Origin: Pseudomonadota bacterium
GTDB lineage: Bacteria > Myxococcota_A > UBA796 > SXON01
Length of the DNA stretch: 64,000 nt
NCBI GenBank assembly: GCA_030685065.1
Contig: JAUXQH010000169.1
Coordinates: 62,001-126,000 of the forward strand
Direction: 5' to 3'
Position 1 is the stretch's first letter. Each line of letters begins with the position of its first letter. Positions 16,153-25,076 of this stretch are shown here, one piece after another. A model generated the notes under the pieces. It searched no databases and was not told the origin of the DNA. It was given only the letters and a program-made list of their open reading frames with translations. Position numbers and translations under genes: made by a program.

Positions 16153-16952
16153 GGCGTCCCGCCGTGGCAGCTCGCGCCGCACGCGGCGGGCATCGCCGCC
16201 GAACCCTCGCCCGCCGCGTGGCAATCGAGGCACACCGCTTCGCCGACCGTGCCGGCCACGGGGATGTGCCCGGCGATCCAGCCCTCCGCGTGCGGGTAGG
16301 TGGCGTGGCAGCGAGCGCAGGCGACGCCGCTCGTGCCGCCCGTGCCGGCCTCGCCGTGACAGGCGGCGCATGTGGCGAGATCGGCCGTGCCGCTCGGCGG
16401 CGGGGCATGCGCCTCGGCCCAGCCCGGCGGGTGCGGCCAGGTCGCATGGCAGGACGTGCATGCCGGGGCGACCGGCGCACCTTCTACAGCGGCGGTGCCG
16501 CCGGTGAGGTCGGCACCGTGGCACGCGCCACAGGACGCTGTCGCCGAGCCGCGCGCGATCGTCCACGCGCCGTGCTGGCCCGCGTCTGCCCAGCTCGGCG
16601 GGTGGGGGTAGCTGCCGTGGCAGGTGGTGCAGGCGGGGGCGGACAGCCCGGAGACGCCGTGGCAGGTCAGGCAGGTGGGATCGCCCGCGCCGCGGTGGGT
16701 GGCCCCGGCGAGCCAGCCCTCCGCGTGCGGATAGCCCGCATGGCAGCTCGCGCAGGTGGGCGCGCCCTGGTCTCCGCTGGCGCTGTCCTCCCGGTGGCAG
16801 CCCAGGCAGGTGTCCGCGCCCGCGGCCCGCGCCTCGGGGCCGTGCGCGATGCCCGCGTCATACCCCTCCGCGTGCGGAAATTGCACCGCGCCCGTGGGGG
16901 CCGCGGGGGTAGCGAGCCCGCAGGCCGCGAGGAACAGGAGCAGCCCCGTCAT
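16149..16952 (-). CDS. Nonahaem cytochrome c lipoprotein with repeated haem modules
   Basis: A 267-residue lipoprotein (MTGLLLFLAAC, Cys11) made of repeated modules of a haem motif followed by a (Y/W)PH-x-x-(G/S)W box: YPHAEGW, YPHPPSW, WPHPPGW, YPHAEGW. There are nine CXXCH motifs plus one CXXXCH (CGASCH) at the C-terminus that may or may not bind haem. The His of the PH box is a natural distal ligand. It overlaps the barrel gene downstream and the octahaem gene upstream by ATGA. The modular sequence suggests growth by duplication of a haem-binding unit of about 30 residues. Confidence 0.85.
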   Translation of the reverse strand: MTGLLLFLAACGLATPAAPTGAVQFPHAEGYDAGIAHGPEARAAGADTCLGCHREDSASGDQGAPTCASCHAGYPHAEGWLAGATHRGAGDPTCLTCHGVSGLSAPACTTCHGSYPHPPSWADAGQHGAWTIARGSATASCGACHGADLTGGTAAVEGAPVAPACTSCHATWPHPPGWAEAHAPPPSGTADLATCAACHGEAGTGGTSGVACARCHATYPHAEGWIAGHIPVAGTVGEAVCLDCHAAGEGSAAMPAACGASCHGGTP

Positions 16953-18967
16953 GGATACAGCTCCTCGAACGCCGACTGGAGCGCTTCGTGCGTGGCGCTC
17001 TCGGTCATGTCCCCGGACGGCCCCGCGAAGTCGCCGCCCAGCAGCGCGTCGTTCCATGCGTGGCACTCCTGGCAGGCGTTGGGCGAAAACGCGCCCGGTG
17101 CCAGGTGTCCCACGCCGGCGGCGTCGAAGCCGGCGAGGGAGTCCGCCGGGGGGATCGCGACGAACCGGTGGCTGGCGAGGTCACCCGCGCCGGAGGCCTC
17201 GGACCAGGCCGATCGCGCGGCGGTGAGCGGCATGTGACATCCGGTGCACCGGCCGGCGCCCGGGAGCCCGCCGGGGTCGTAGAGGGCGTGGCCGCCGTGT
17301 TCGGCGGTGGCCGCCTCGGAGCCCTCGAAGCTCAGCGCGCTGTGACAGGAGAGGCAGAGGGTGTTGTCCTCGTGCTCCTGCCGCAGGTCCGCGGCGATCG
17401 TGGATCCGTGCGGATCGTGGCAGTCGGTGCACCGCGCGGACCAGGCGCCGGTGCCATGGCCCGAGCGGGCGAGCTCGTCGGACTGGGCGCCGGGGACCTG
17501 GGCGGCGCCGGAGGGCCACGCGGTGTAGGCGGAGGGCAGGTCGAGGGCCTCGCCCGGCAGGAACAGGGCGTGGGTGTCATCCCAGGCGTAGGCGGTGCCC
17601 TCGGCGCCGTCGAGCGCGGCGTGGCACTGGCCACACACGTCGTTGGCGCGGTCGACGTCGAGGTCGGCGGGGTTGGTGATGCGGAGGGACTTCTCGGCGA
17701 GCGGACCGCTCGTGTGGTCCTCGCCGGGGCCGTGGCAGCGCTCGCACCCGACGCCCGGCTCGTCCCACCGCGCGTCGGCGCCGGACACCGCGCGCAGCGA
17801 CACCGCCGGCTCGGCGGCGACGAGCGTGAAGCCGCTGACGTGGCAGCCGAAGCAGGCGGCCTCCGCCGACGTGGCGGGGTCGGGCGCGAGCTCGAAGCTG
17901 CCATCCGCGGCGAACCAGGCGCGGGTGTCGCCCGCGATCCAGCCGCCGTCGGACCAGCCGGGGCGGGTGGGATCGGCCGCCACCCAAGCGACCGGGAGCG
18001 GCCAGGCGAGGCCGTCCCGCTCGGTCCACGGCACCGCGCCGCGCTCCGCGCCGCCGATGAGGCCGAGGACCGTCCACGAGCCGCTCTCACCGTCGGCTGC
18101 GTCGAGGCGGACGACGGGCGCGCCCTCCACCCAGGCGAGCGTGGCGGTCGCGCCATCGAGGTCGACCGTCGTGCCCGCGTCGAAGCCGGCCGCCGGGGGG
18201 CCCTCCACGTCCTCGGACAGAGCGTGCCCGTGCGCGGAGGCGCCGAGGCTCGTGGCGATGTCGGCGTGACACATCGCGCAGAGCCGGGTGCCGACCTGGC
18301 GGGTGCCGTCGGCGGCGCGGCCCGACAGGGTGAACGCCACCTCCACCCCGCCGAGCAGCGGGACGGTCACGTCGGGTGTGTGGCGCGGCCACAGGCGGTC
18401 CGCCGGCTCGGCCACCGTGATGTCGACCGCCAGCCCCCCGAGGCCGTACAGGGCCAGCTCGCCGGCGGCGTCGGTGGTGCCGCTGACCGTGACCGTCTCC
18501 GCGACGGCGGTGACGACGGCGCCGGGCCAGGGGGTGTCCTCCGGCCCGTTCACCCGCAGTCGGAGGACGCCGTCGACCTCCTCGGCCGGGCCGAGCTGCA
18601 CGTCCGACGTGGCGATCGCGCCGACGACCACGGTCACCTCGGCCGAGGTGGCGGGCGCGAAGCCCGGGGCGTTCGCGACGACCTGGTAGCTGCCGGGCAG
18701 GAGGCGATCGATCGCGTAGGTGCCATCGGCAGCGGCGGTGGCCTCCATGCCGCGCGGGTCCGTCGTGACCAGCGCGCCGGCCACCGGTGCCCCGTCCGTG
18801 TCCGTGACCGTTCCCGCGAGCCCTCCGGCCGCCGTCGCCCCCGCCGTGACCGGGCGGTCGTCCGCGCCGGGCCACTCCTCCTGCACGAGGCAGGAGGCCG
18901 ACATCGCGACCCACAGGAGCGCCAGGGGCCCCGTGCGGAGTGAATCTTGGGAGGGACCGGGCTTCAA
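16949..18967 (-). CDS. Octahaem cytochrome c lipoprotein with carboxypeptidase-regulatory-like domains
   Basis: A 672-residue protein and the first gene of the cluster. It has a signal with lipobox-like SASC (Cys about 26), then one or two carboxypeptidase-regulatory-like beta domains (about 48-200, for example GTVTDTDGAPVAGALVTT). A central region holds the first haem CAMCH (about 227), and seven more haems lie between about 372 and 640 (CFGCH, CERCH, CGQCH, CTDCH, CLSCH, CTGCH, CQECH). The spacing resembles the cytochrome c554/octahaem reductase-like group. A catalytic site cannot be claimed, although the long haem-free insert of about 145 residues after haem 1 could house one. Probably surface-exposed or periplasmic and lipid-anchored. 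Confidence 0.83.
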   Translation of the reverse strand: MKPGPSQDSLRTGPLALLWVAMSASCLVQEEWPGADDRPVTAGATAAGGLAGTVTDTDGAPVAGALVTTDPRGMEATAAADGTYAIDRLLPGSYQVVANAPGFAPATSAEVTVVVGAIATSDVQLGPAEEVDGVLRLRVNGPEDTPWPGAVVTAVAETVTVSGTTDAAGELALYGLGGLAVDITVAEPADRLWPRHTPDVTVPLLGGVEVAFTLSGRAADGTRQVGTRLCAMCHADIATSLGASAHGHALSEDVEGPPAAGFDAGTTVDLDGATATLAWVEGAPVVRLDAADGESGSWTVLGLIGGAERGAVPWTERDGLAWPLPVAWVAADPTRPGWSDGGWIAGDTRAWFAADGSFELAPDPATSAEAACFGCHVSGFTLVAAEPAVSLRAVSGADARWDEPGVGCERCHGPGEDHTSGPLAEKSLRITNPADLDVDRANDVCGQCHAALDGAEGTAYAWDDTHALFLPGEALDLPSAYTAWPSGAAQVPGAQSDELARSGHGTGAWSARCTDCHDPHGSTIAADLRQEHEDNTLCLSCHSALSFEGSEAATAEHGGHALYDPGGLPGAGRCTGCHMPLTAARSAWSEASGAGDLASHRFVAIPPADSLAGFDAAGVGHLAPGAFSPNACQECHAWNDALLGGDFAGPSGDMTESATHEALQSAFEELYP

Positions 18968-19522
18968 TGGGCCCCCCGCTGGAAGGACACCGCCGCCGTA
19001 ACACTCGCTGCTGAAGCCCAGCGGCCGGTCGCCAGGGCGTCGGCGCCGGCGAGGCCGACGGCGCTCCCGGACTCCGCAGCGGAAGGCAATCGCTCGACGC
19101 GCACGGGCTCGCGCCGCCCGTCCTGGGCGTCATCGACGTAACTTTTCGTCGTCAACCGTCCCGCTCCATGACGTTTACCCAGGTCAGCCACACGATTGGC
19201 TTGCGGATCCCCTCTCCCATCTACGCGTGACACCAAGCGTGAATCGAACGCGGACGCGACCGTGCCCGCCCTCTGAGGACGCTCCGGTCGGGATCCCCGA
19301 GCCAGCGCCCGTCGTGTCAGGCTGCCCACCGACGGTGTCATTTCGAACAGCTCAGGTCGCGCATGCGAGGCACGTCGCGTCGTCGAGGGCCAGCGAGTAC
19401 GTCCACATCGACGCATTCGGACCGTCTTCGTTCGCATGGCAGGGGGCCTCGCGGACCCGGATAGCAAGCGCCATGCCAGCGGCGGGACGCCGACGAGGCG
19501 CGCGGAGACCTCCCGCCAGGCC
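18968..19522. other. Spacer before the cytochrome cluster; probable promoter region
   Basis: About 555 bases between the arsA stop and the first cytochrome gene. I see no convincing gene. A stretch near 19127-19240 is visibly less GC-rich than its surroundings. On the minus strand it holds a TTGACG box (19150-19155), a possible -35 element for the cytochrome operon, but the matching -10 is poor. No clear FNR-like (TTGAT-N4-ATCAA) palindrome was found. Confidence 0.4.
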
Positions 19523-21337
19523 CTACACCCCCGACGGCCTCCGGGCGACCAACGCGCCCAGCGCCTGCACCCCAACCGGCGGATCGGGCAGCCACGGGAG
19601 CACGAAGGTGCGCCGGGCGAGCCCGTCGGCGATGCGCGCGGTCTGACGCGTCTCGCCCGCAAGGCGGGCCTTGAGCAGGGGGTCCGTGGTCCCGGACGCG
19701 GCCACGCTCTTGTTGATGACCCAGGCCCAGGGCTCGATGCGGGCACGGCGCAAGTCGTCCTGCAACGCGGCCGCCTGGCTCACCGGGGTGGCCTCGGGCA
19801 GGGTCACGATGAGCACGCGCGTCAACGTCGGGTCCTGCAGGCGCATGAGCGGAGTGACGATTTTTCCCACGCCGGCGACCTTGGCGCCGCCGCCGGAGGG
19901 GCGCGTCATCTGCCGGTGGTAGGCGCCCGTCGCGTCCATCAGGAGCAGCGAGTGCCCGGTCGGCGCCGTGTCCAGCACGACGAAGGCGCTCCGCGCCTGG
20001 TTGACCACCCGGCTGAAGGCGTGGAACACGGCGACCTCTTCGGTGCACGGCGACTGGAGGTCTTCCAGGAGGAGCGCGCGGCCGGCCTCGTCGAGATCCT
20101 TGCCGCGGGTGGCCATCATGCGGTCGACGTACGCGCGCGTCTCGGCCGCCGGATCGATGCGCCCGACCTCGAGCCCCGCCAGCTGCCCGTCGAGCGTGCC
20201 GGCGAGGTGGGCGGCGGGGTCTGTGGTGGTCAGGTGCACGCTGTGGCCACGCTGCACGAGGCCGACCGCGAGCGCCGCGGCGATCGTCGTCTTGCCCACC
20301 CCGCCCTTGCCCATGACCATGAGGAGGCCGTGGCCCATCTGGGCCAGCTCGTCCACGAGCCGGTCGAGCGGCTCACCCGGGGGCACGACCGCGGCAGCGG
20401 CCACGTCCGGCGGCATGGGCGGCGCGGCCCCGTCGACGAGCAACGCGCGCAGCGCCGGCAGGCCCACGGTGTCGAACGCGCGGAGGGGCACCTCGTCCCG
20501 GGGAAGGCGCGCCAACGCGTCGGGCATACGCGCGATGGCCTCGCGGCCGACGCGCTCGATCGCCGCGGCCACGGGATCGTCGGGTCGGGCCGCCCGAAAC
20601 ACCCCGTTGATCGCGAGGCGCTGGTTCAGGAGGCCGAGCTCGCGCAGCTCGCCCGCCGTGCGCGCGGCCTCCTGCATGGGGGACGCGTCGGGCCGCGTGA
20701 CGAGCACGACGGTGGTGAGCGCCGGGTCGGCGAGCGCGGCGAGCGCGGCGTTGAAGCGTGTCTCCTGCATCTTGAGCCCGGAGTGGGGCCCGAGGCATGA
20801 GGCGCCGCGGTCGTTGCCGGCGAGAAAGCCGCTCCAGGCCCTGGGCAGGCTGAGCAGGCGCAGCGTGTGGCCGGTGGGGGCGGTGTCGAAGAACACGTGG
20901 TCCCACGCGGACTCCCCGGCGTGCCCCTCGGTTGCCAGGAGCGCGGCGAACTCGTCGAAGGCGGCGATCTCGGTCGTGCAGGCCCCCGACAGCTGCTCGC
21001 GCACGTCGGCGCGCTCGCCCGCGGTGGCGCTCTGCTCGAGCTGCGCGAGGACCCGCTGCCGGTAGGCCTCGGCCGCCCTGTCCGGGTCGATGTTCAGGAC
21101 GGAGAGGCCCGGCACCCCGGGCACGGGCACGGGCTGGTTGGAGAGCGGGACGCCGAGCATCTCGTCGAGGTTGGAGGCCGCGTCGGTGCTCACGAGGAGC
21201 ACGCGGCGGCCCGCGTCCGCCAGCGCGATGGCCGACGCGGTGGAGAGGGAGGTCTTCCCCACGCCGCCCTTCCCCGTGAAGAAGACGAACCGCGTGGGGG
21301 CGGTGAGGAGGCCGAGGGATGCGGGGGCGGTGGTCAC
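19523..21337 (-). CDS. arsA: ArsA-type arsenite-stimulated ATPase (fused double domain)
   Basis: A 604-residue protein of two homologous halves, each with a deviant Walker A: FFTGKGGVGKTSL (about 18) and MVMGKGGVGKTTI (about 333). All three cysteines that bind As(III)/Sb(III) in enterobacterial ArsA are in recognisable contexts: SGACTTEIAAF, ASCLGP and SPCTEEVAVF. The DTAPTGHTLRLL signature occurs in both halves. It is therefore a true arsenical pump ATPase rather than a Get3-like single-domain protein. The start is a GTG preceded by AGAGGT. Its usual partners ArsB/Acr3, ArsD and ArsR are not in this window. It follows the DUF5989 gene by 43 bases. Confidence 0.92.
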   Translation of the reverse strand: MTTAPASLGLLTAPTRFVFFTGKGGVGKTSLSTASAIALADAGRRVLLVSTDAASNLDEMLGVPLSNQPVPVPGVPGLSVLNIDPDRAAEAYRQRVLAQLEQSATAGERADVREQLSGACTTEIAAFDEFAALLATEGHAGESAWDHVFFDTAPTGHTLRLLSLPRAWSGFLAGNDRGASCLGPHSGLKMQETRFNAALAALADPALTTVVLVTRPDASPMQEAARTAGELRELGLLNQRLAINGVFRAARPDDPVAAAIERVGREAIARMPDALARLPRDEVPLRAFDTVGLPALRALLVDGAAPPMPPDVAAAAVVPPGEPLDRLVDELAQMGHGLLMVMGKGGVGKTTIAAALAVGLVQRGHSVHLTTTDPAAHLAGTLDGQLAGLEVGRIDPAAETRAYVDRMMATRGKDLDEAGRALLLEDLQSPCTEEVAVFHAFSRVVNQARSAFVVLDTAPTGHSLLLMDATGAYHRQMTRPSGGGAKVAGVGKIVTPLMRLQDPTLTRVLIVTLPEATPVSQAAALQDDLRRARIEPWAWVINKSVAASGTTDPLLKARLAGETRQTARIADGLARRTFVLPWLPDPPVGVQALGALVARRPSGV

Positions 21338-21380
21338 GCGTACCTCTATGGCGGCGGGCGCGCGGTGCTCGATGACCCGC

Positions 21381-21563
21381 CTACAACACCGCGTAGATGA
21401 ACGGCGCGACGTAATGCACCGCCGAGAGCCCCGCGAGCACGAGCCCGAGCAGCACGAGCACGCCGATCATCGGCAGCATCCACAGCCGTCCGCTGCGCGA
21501 GAAGGAGCGGATCACCTGGCCGATCACGCCGAGGCGGCCGCGGACGCCATCGAGCGCGCTCAC
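21381..21563 (-). CDS. DUF5989-family small membrane protein (copy 1)
   Basis: A 60-residue protein with an amphipathic, basic N-terminal part (RGRLGVIGQVIRSFSRSGR) followed by WMLPMIGVLVLLGLVLAGLS, one transmembrane helix, and a short tail. It starts with GTG overlapping the carbamoyltransferase stop as GTGA. Small proteins of this type (DUF5989; SxtK-like in saxitoxin clusters, as I recall) habitually sit beside NodU-type carbamoyltransferases. A second copy lies at 26143-26310 at the head of the same gene run. Function unknown, perhaps membrane recruitment of the enzyme. Confidence 0.85.
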   Translation of the reverse strand: MSALDGVRGRLGVIGQVIRSFSRSGRLWMLPMIGVLVLLGLVLAGLSAVHYVAPFIYAVL

Positions 21564-23275
21564 GCCTCGTCCTTCGCGACGCGGAACGGCCCGACGTAGA
21601 GCGCGTCCAGCCCCGAGCGGCGGAACGTGGCGAGGGCGTCCAGCGGAGTGGTGACGATGGGCTCCCCCTTCAGGTTGAAGCTGGTGTTGAGCACCGCGGC
21701 GCGCCCGGTGCGGGCGCCGAGCTCCCCGATCAGCCGGTGGAACAGCGGGTTCACCTCCGGCTCCACGAGGTGGACCCGCGCCGAGCCGTCGACGTGGGTT
21801 GTCGCCCAGTCCAGCGCCGGCTCGCGCACCGGCGCGACGAGCAGCATCCACCGCAGCGGCTGATCCGCGCCCGGGGTGAGCTCGAACCAATCCTCGGCGG
21901 GCGCCACGTGCACCGAGGGCGCGAACGGGCGGAACAGCTCGCGGAACTTGATGCGGGTGTTGACCGCCTCCCGCATCCCGGGGCGCGCCGGATCCGCGAG
22001 GATCGAGCGGAACCCGAGGGCGCGCGGGCCCCACTCCGAGCGGCCCTGGCACCACCCCACGATCCGCCCCGACGCGATGTCCTCCGCGGCCCGGACCGCC
22101 GGATCCACCTCCTCGAACGACACCCCGAGGTCGGTGAGCAGCGTGCGCGTGGCGCCGTCGTCGGCCTCCCAGCCCAGATCCGGCCGTGTCAGCGGTGGGG
22201 ACCGCGCTCCGCCGACCACCTCGTGCCACGCCCACAGCGCCGCGCCGACGGCCCCGCCGGCATCCCCCGCCGCCGGATGGACCCACAGCGATCGGAACGG
22301 CGTGCGTGCGAGCAACTTCTGGTTCGCGACGCTGTTCAGCGCGACCCCGCCCGCGTAGCACAAGTGATCGAGCCCGGTCCGACGGTGGAGCTCGTTGGCC
22401 AGCTCGACGAGGGTGTCCTCCGTGACCTTCTGGATGGAGGCCGCCACGTCCGCCGCGTACTTCCCCTCGGCGGTGGTCGGATCGAACACGGCGCCGGGCG
22501 CGCGCGAGGGGCCGAACAGCCCTTCGAACAGCGCGGAGATCGAGTCGGTCGCGCTGTGGTGCCAGGCCACGTACGCCAGATCGATCTCGAAGCCGCCGCC
22601 GGGCAGGCTCCGGAGAACGCGGCGCACCTTGTCCTCGTGCGTGGGCTCACCGAAGGCGGCCATCCCCATGACCTTGTACTCGCCGTCGTTCACGGCGAAC
22701 CCGAGCCAGGCGGTGAACGCCGAATACAGCAGACCGATCGAGTGCGGAAAGCGGATCTCCGCGATCCGCTCGAGCCCACCCGGCCCCCCGCGCCACAGGC
22801 TCGTCGTCGCCCACTCCCCCACCCCGTCGGCCACGAGCACCGCGGCCTCGGCGTACGGCGAGGTGTAGAACGCGCTCGCGGCGTGCGAGAGGAGGTGATC
22901 GCTCCAGTACAGGCGGCTCGGGTGGCACCCGAGGGCGGCGGGGAGGGTTGCCGGGAGCCACAGGCGATCGGCGAGCCAGACACGCATCGCACGGGTGAAC
23001 GAGCGACGGCTCCGCGGGAACGAAGCCATCTGCGTGACGACGATGCGCTCGAACTTCCGGATCGGCTTCTCGTAGTACACCACCGCCTCGACGTCCTCGA
23101 TGCGCACCCCCGCCTGGGCGAGGCAGAAGCGGACGGAGCGCAGGGGCAGGCTCGCGTCGTGCTTCACCCGCGAGAAGCGCTCCTCGGAGGAGGCCGCCAC
23201 GACCTGCCCGTCCGCGAGCAGCGCGGCCGCGGCGTCGTGGTAGTGCGCGCTCACGCCGAGGACGTAGCGGGGCAT
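21560..23275 (-). CDS. NodU/CmcH-family O-carbamoyltransferase
   Basis: A 571-residue enzyme of the carbamoyltransferase family that moves a carbamoyl group from carbamoyl phosphate (via carbamoyl-AMP) to a hydroxyl of a sugar or natural product. Landmarks: GVSAHYHDAAAALLADG and SSEERFSRVKHD at the N-terminus (Kae1-like domain), VLVADGVGEW (about 150), CYAGGVALNSVANQKLL (about 310), and the C-terminal domain with GRSEWGPRALGFRSILADP and FRELFRPFAPSV. Full length for the family. It lies two bases after the ferritin-like gene and overlaps a DUF5989 gene. The acceptor substrate is unknown. Confidence 0.92.
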   Translation of the reverse strand: MPRYVLGVSAHYHDAAAALLADGQVVAASSEERFSRVKHDASLPLRSVRFCLAQAGVRIEDVEAVVYYEKPIRKFERIVVTQMASFPRSRRSFTRAMRVWLADRLWLPATLPAALGCHPSRLYWSDHLLSHAASAFYTSPYAEAAVLVADGVGEWATTSLWRGGPGGLERIAEIRFPHSIGLLYSAFTAWLGFAVNDGEYKVMGMAAFGEPTHEDKVRRVLRSLPGGGFEIDLAYVAWHHSATDSISALFEGLFGPSRAPGAVFDPTTAEGKYAADVAASIQKVTEDTLVELANELHRRTGLDHLCYAGGVALNSVANQKLLARTPFRSLWVHPAAGDAGGAVGAALWAWHEVVGGARSPPLTRPDLGWEADDGATRTLLTDLGVSFEEVDPAVRAAEDIASGRIVGWCQGRSEWGPRALGFRSILADPARPGMREAVNTRIKFRELFRPFAPSVHVAPAEDWFELTPGADQPLRWMLLVAPVREPALDWATTHVDGSARVHLVEPEVNPLFHRLIGELGARTGRAAVLNTSFNLKGEPIVTTPLDALATFRRSGLDALYVGPFRVAKDEA

Positions 23276-23277
23276 CG

Positions 23278-24033
23278 TCAGCCGGGCCGGCGGGCGTAGG
23301 CGCCCGGGGGATCGATCGCCTCCGCGGGCAGGAGGCCTCCGGGGAGGCGCTCGCGCGAGCGGGCGATCATCGCGAAGGGCGCCACGAGCCCGAAGTAGAG
23401 GAGCGTCAGCCAGATCGCGGCCATGCGGTCGCCGAAGGAGGCGGCGAAGCGCCCCCAGCTCTGCCAGAGGTCGCGCCCGCGGGTGGTCCAGACGACACGC
23501 CGCACCGGCGCGCCCGCCTTCGCGAGGCGGTCGAGCTCGGCCCGCGAATAGGCGATGTGGAACCGCTCGTCGCGCGCGATCTCCTCGAACATGCGGGTGG
23601 AGTCGGGGTCCTGCCGCAGCAGCTCCGCGTACACCTCGAACTGCGCGGCGCCCGCCAGCTCGTGGAGCCAGACGAACGCGAGGAATTCGGTCTCGCCGAG
23701 CTGCTCGACGAGGGATCGGTCGGACCGGATGCCGTGATCCCCGATGAAGCCGGTGTCCTCCAGCACGGCGTGGGCGCGGCCGTGCGAGTCCGCCAGGATC
23801 CGCGCACGCTCGCGGAACATCCGCGCGTGCTTGAGCTCGTCGAGCGCGTGGCGAAAGTACTTGCGACGCAGGAGCGGATCGGTCGCAGCCTCAGTAGCGG
23901 CGAGCATGTCGAGGCCGCTGCCTGACTCGACGTGGGAGAACTCGGCCATCTTGCGGGCGGGCGTGCCCGGCAGCCGCCAGATCACCCGGCTGATCAGGCG
24001 GAAGAGCGGCAGTGGCAGCAGGAGGGGGGTCAT
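23278..24033 (-). CDS. Ferritin-like diiron protein with C-terminal membrane segment
   Basis: A 251-residue protein with ferritin-like four-helix features. Carboxylate/His pairs occur in ALDELKHARMF, WLHELAGAAQFEVY and EIARDERFH, which could form a diiron site, so an oxygenase or oxidase role is plausible. A hydrophobic segment near residue 210 (IWLTLLYFGLVAPFAM) suggests membrane attachment. The ATG at 24033 overlaps the SGNH gene stop as ATGA; an ATG seven codons upstream is less likely. It is encoded directly before the carbamoyltransferase, so it may act on the same substrate. I cannot name the reaction. Confidence 0.75.
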   Translation of the reverse strand: MTPLLLPLPLFRLISRVIWRLPGTPARKMAEFSHVESGSGLDMLAATEAATDPLLRRKYFRHALDELKHARMFRERARILADSHGRAHAVLEDTGFIGDHGIRSDRSLVEQLGETEFLAFVWLHELAGAAQFEVYAELLRQDPDSTRMFEEIARDERFHIAYSRAELDRLAKAGAPVRRVVWTTRGRDLWQSWGRFAASFGDRMAAIWLTLLYFGLVAPFAMIARSRERLPGGLLPAEAIDPPGAYARRPG

Positions 24034-25076
24034 TCGGAGGGGGCCGGCAGCCACTCGAGGAGCGCGCGCGTCATCTTTGCATGCCCAGCGCGGGACAGAT
24101 GGAAGTCACCCTCCAGAAAGTCAGTCGGATCGCGGAAGAACGGCGTGAGCTCGAGCGTCGGGACGTCCGCGAGCGCAGCGCGCAGATCGCTCCAGGGGCC
24201 CGGCACGGCCCACGGCGCCGCGTCGAGTCGCGCCGTGGGCAGGACGGCGCGCGCGCGCGCCTCGGTCAGGGCGAAGTCGACCGGGAGGATCGCGACGCGG
24301 GTGGGGATGTCCGGGTTCTCCAACGCGAAGGCCCGGATGTCCCGCGCGATGGACGCGGTCGCCGCCGCGCGCTCGTCCGGCGCGAGCCCCCACGGGCTCG
24401 ACCGCCAGCGCCCCTCGGCGATGTCCTCCCCCCAGTCGTGGGCGCCGAGCACCATCGAGTAGGTGAGCAGGTGGCTCCGGGCGAGCGGGCTCGCGAAGAA
24501 GCGCCCCGGGAACCGGGCCGCCGCGTCGGGCGAGAGCAGCCACCCCCCCTCGACGCGGTAGCGCTCGCGCACCGGAAGCCCCTCCTCCGCCCAATCGTTC
24601 GCGCCGTTGACGAGGACCAGCACCCCGCGCGCACCGTCGCGGAGGCGCCGCGCGTGGTCGAGGGCATCGGCCACCCCATGTCCCGCGACCCCCACCGGGC
24701 GCGCGGGGACGCCGGCGGCGCGGAGCCCGGCCACGAAGGTCTCGCCACCCTCCGCGTTCATCCCGAACACGTGGGAGTCGCCCACCACGAGCCACGGCGC
24801 GCCCGGCGGGCCGTCCGGGAGGCGGCGCAGGCCGTCGCCGTCCGTCTCCGCGGTCCACACGCCCCCGTTCGGAAGGATGAGCACACGCGCGCAGCCAGGC
24901 ACCAGCAGGATCGTCGCGCCCGCCGCCCCCGCCGCGGGCGTGTCCGCGTAGCAGTCGAGCTGGGGCAGCGCGCCCTGATCCGCGACGCGCACGACCCCCT
25001 CCGAGACCCCGATCGCCACGCCGGTGGAGAGCGCCGCGTACAGGAGCTGGGTCGCGACGGACGGGCGCGCGGTCAC
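24030..25076 (-). CDS. SGNH-hydrolase-like protein (copy 1)
   Basis: A 348-residue protein with one N-terminal transmembrane segment and an SGNH/GDSL-type domain. The nucleophile block is VVGDSHVFGMN (about 118), block III is LVNGANDW (about 170), and the C-terminal Asp-His block is GDFHLSRAGHAKM. These enzymes are esterases or acyl/acetyl transferases acting on glycans and lipids outside the cytoplasm. It starts with GTG overlapping the preceding gene's stop (GTGA) and ends overlapping the ferritin-like ATG, so the cassette is tightly coupled. A frame open far upstream is a shadow of the neighbouring SGNH gene. Confidence 0.82.
   Translation of the reverse strand: MTARPSVATQLLYAALSTGVAIGVSEGVVRVADQGALPQLDCYADTPAAGAAGATILLVPGCARVLILPNGGVWTAETDGDGLRRLPDGPPGAPWLVVGDSHVFGMNAEGGETFVAGLRAAGVPARPVGVAGHGVADALDHARRLRDGARGVLVLVNGANDWAEEGLPVRERYRVEGGWLLSPDAAARFPGRFFASPLARSHLLTYSMVLGAHDWGEDIAEGRWRSSPWGLAPDERAAATASIARDIRAFALENPDIPTRVAILPVDFALTEARARAVLPTARLDAAPWAVPGPWSDLRAALADVPTLELTPFFRDPTDFLEGDFHLSRAGHAKMTRALLEWLPAPSE

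Noticed and set aside
14333..16480. Long minus-strand frame as one large multidomain cytochrome
   Set aside because: Its first 500 codons are an out-of-frame reading of the barrel and nonahaem genes; the real product starts at 14935 with a signal peptide.
18968..19522. FNR or ArsR operator before the cytochrome operon
   Set aside because: Looked for TTGAT-N4-ATCAA and for a clear dyad; none found that beats chance.
19338..20048. Open frame on the minus strand overlapping the arsA 3' end
   Set aside because: Arg/Gly-rich translation typical of an out-of-frame reading of a GC-rich gene, no motif, and arsA is certain in the other frame.
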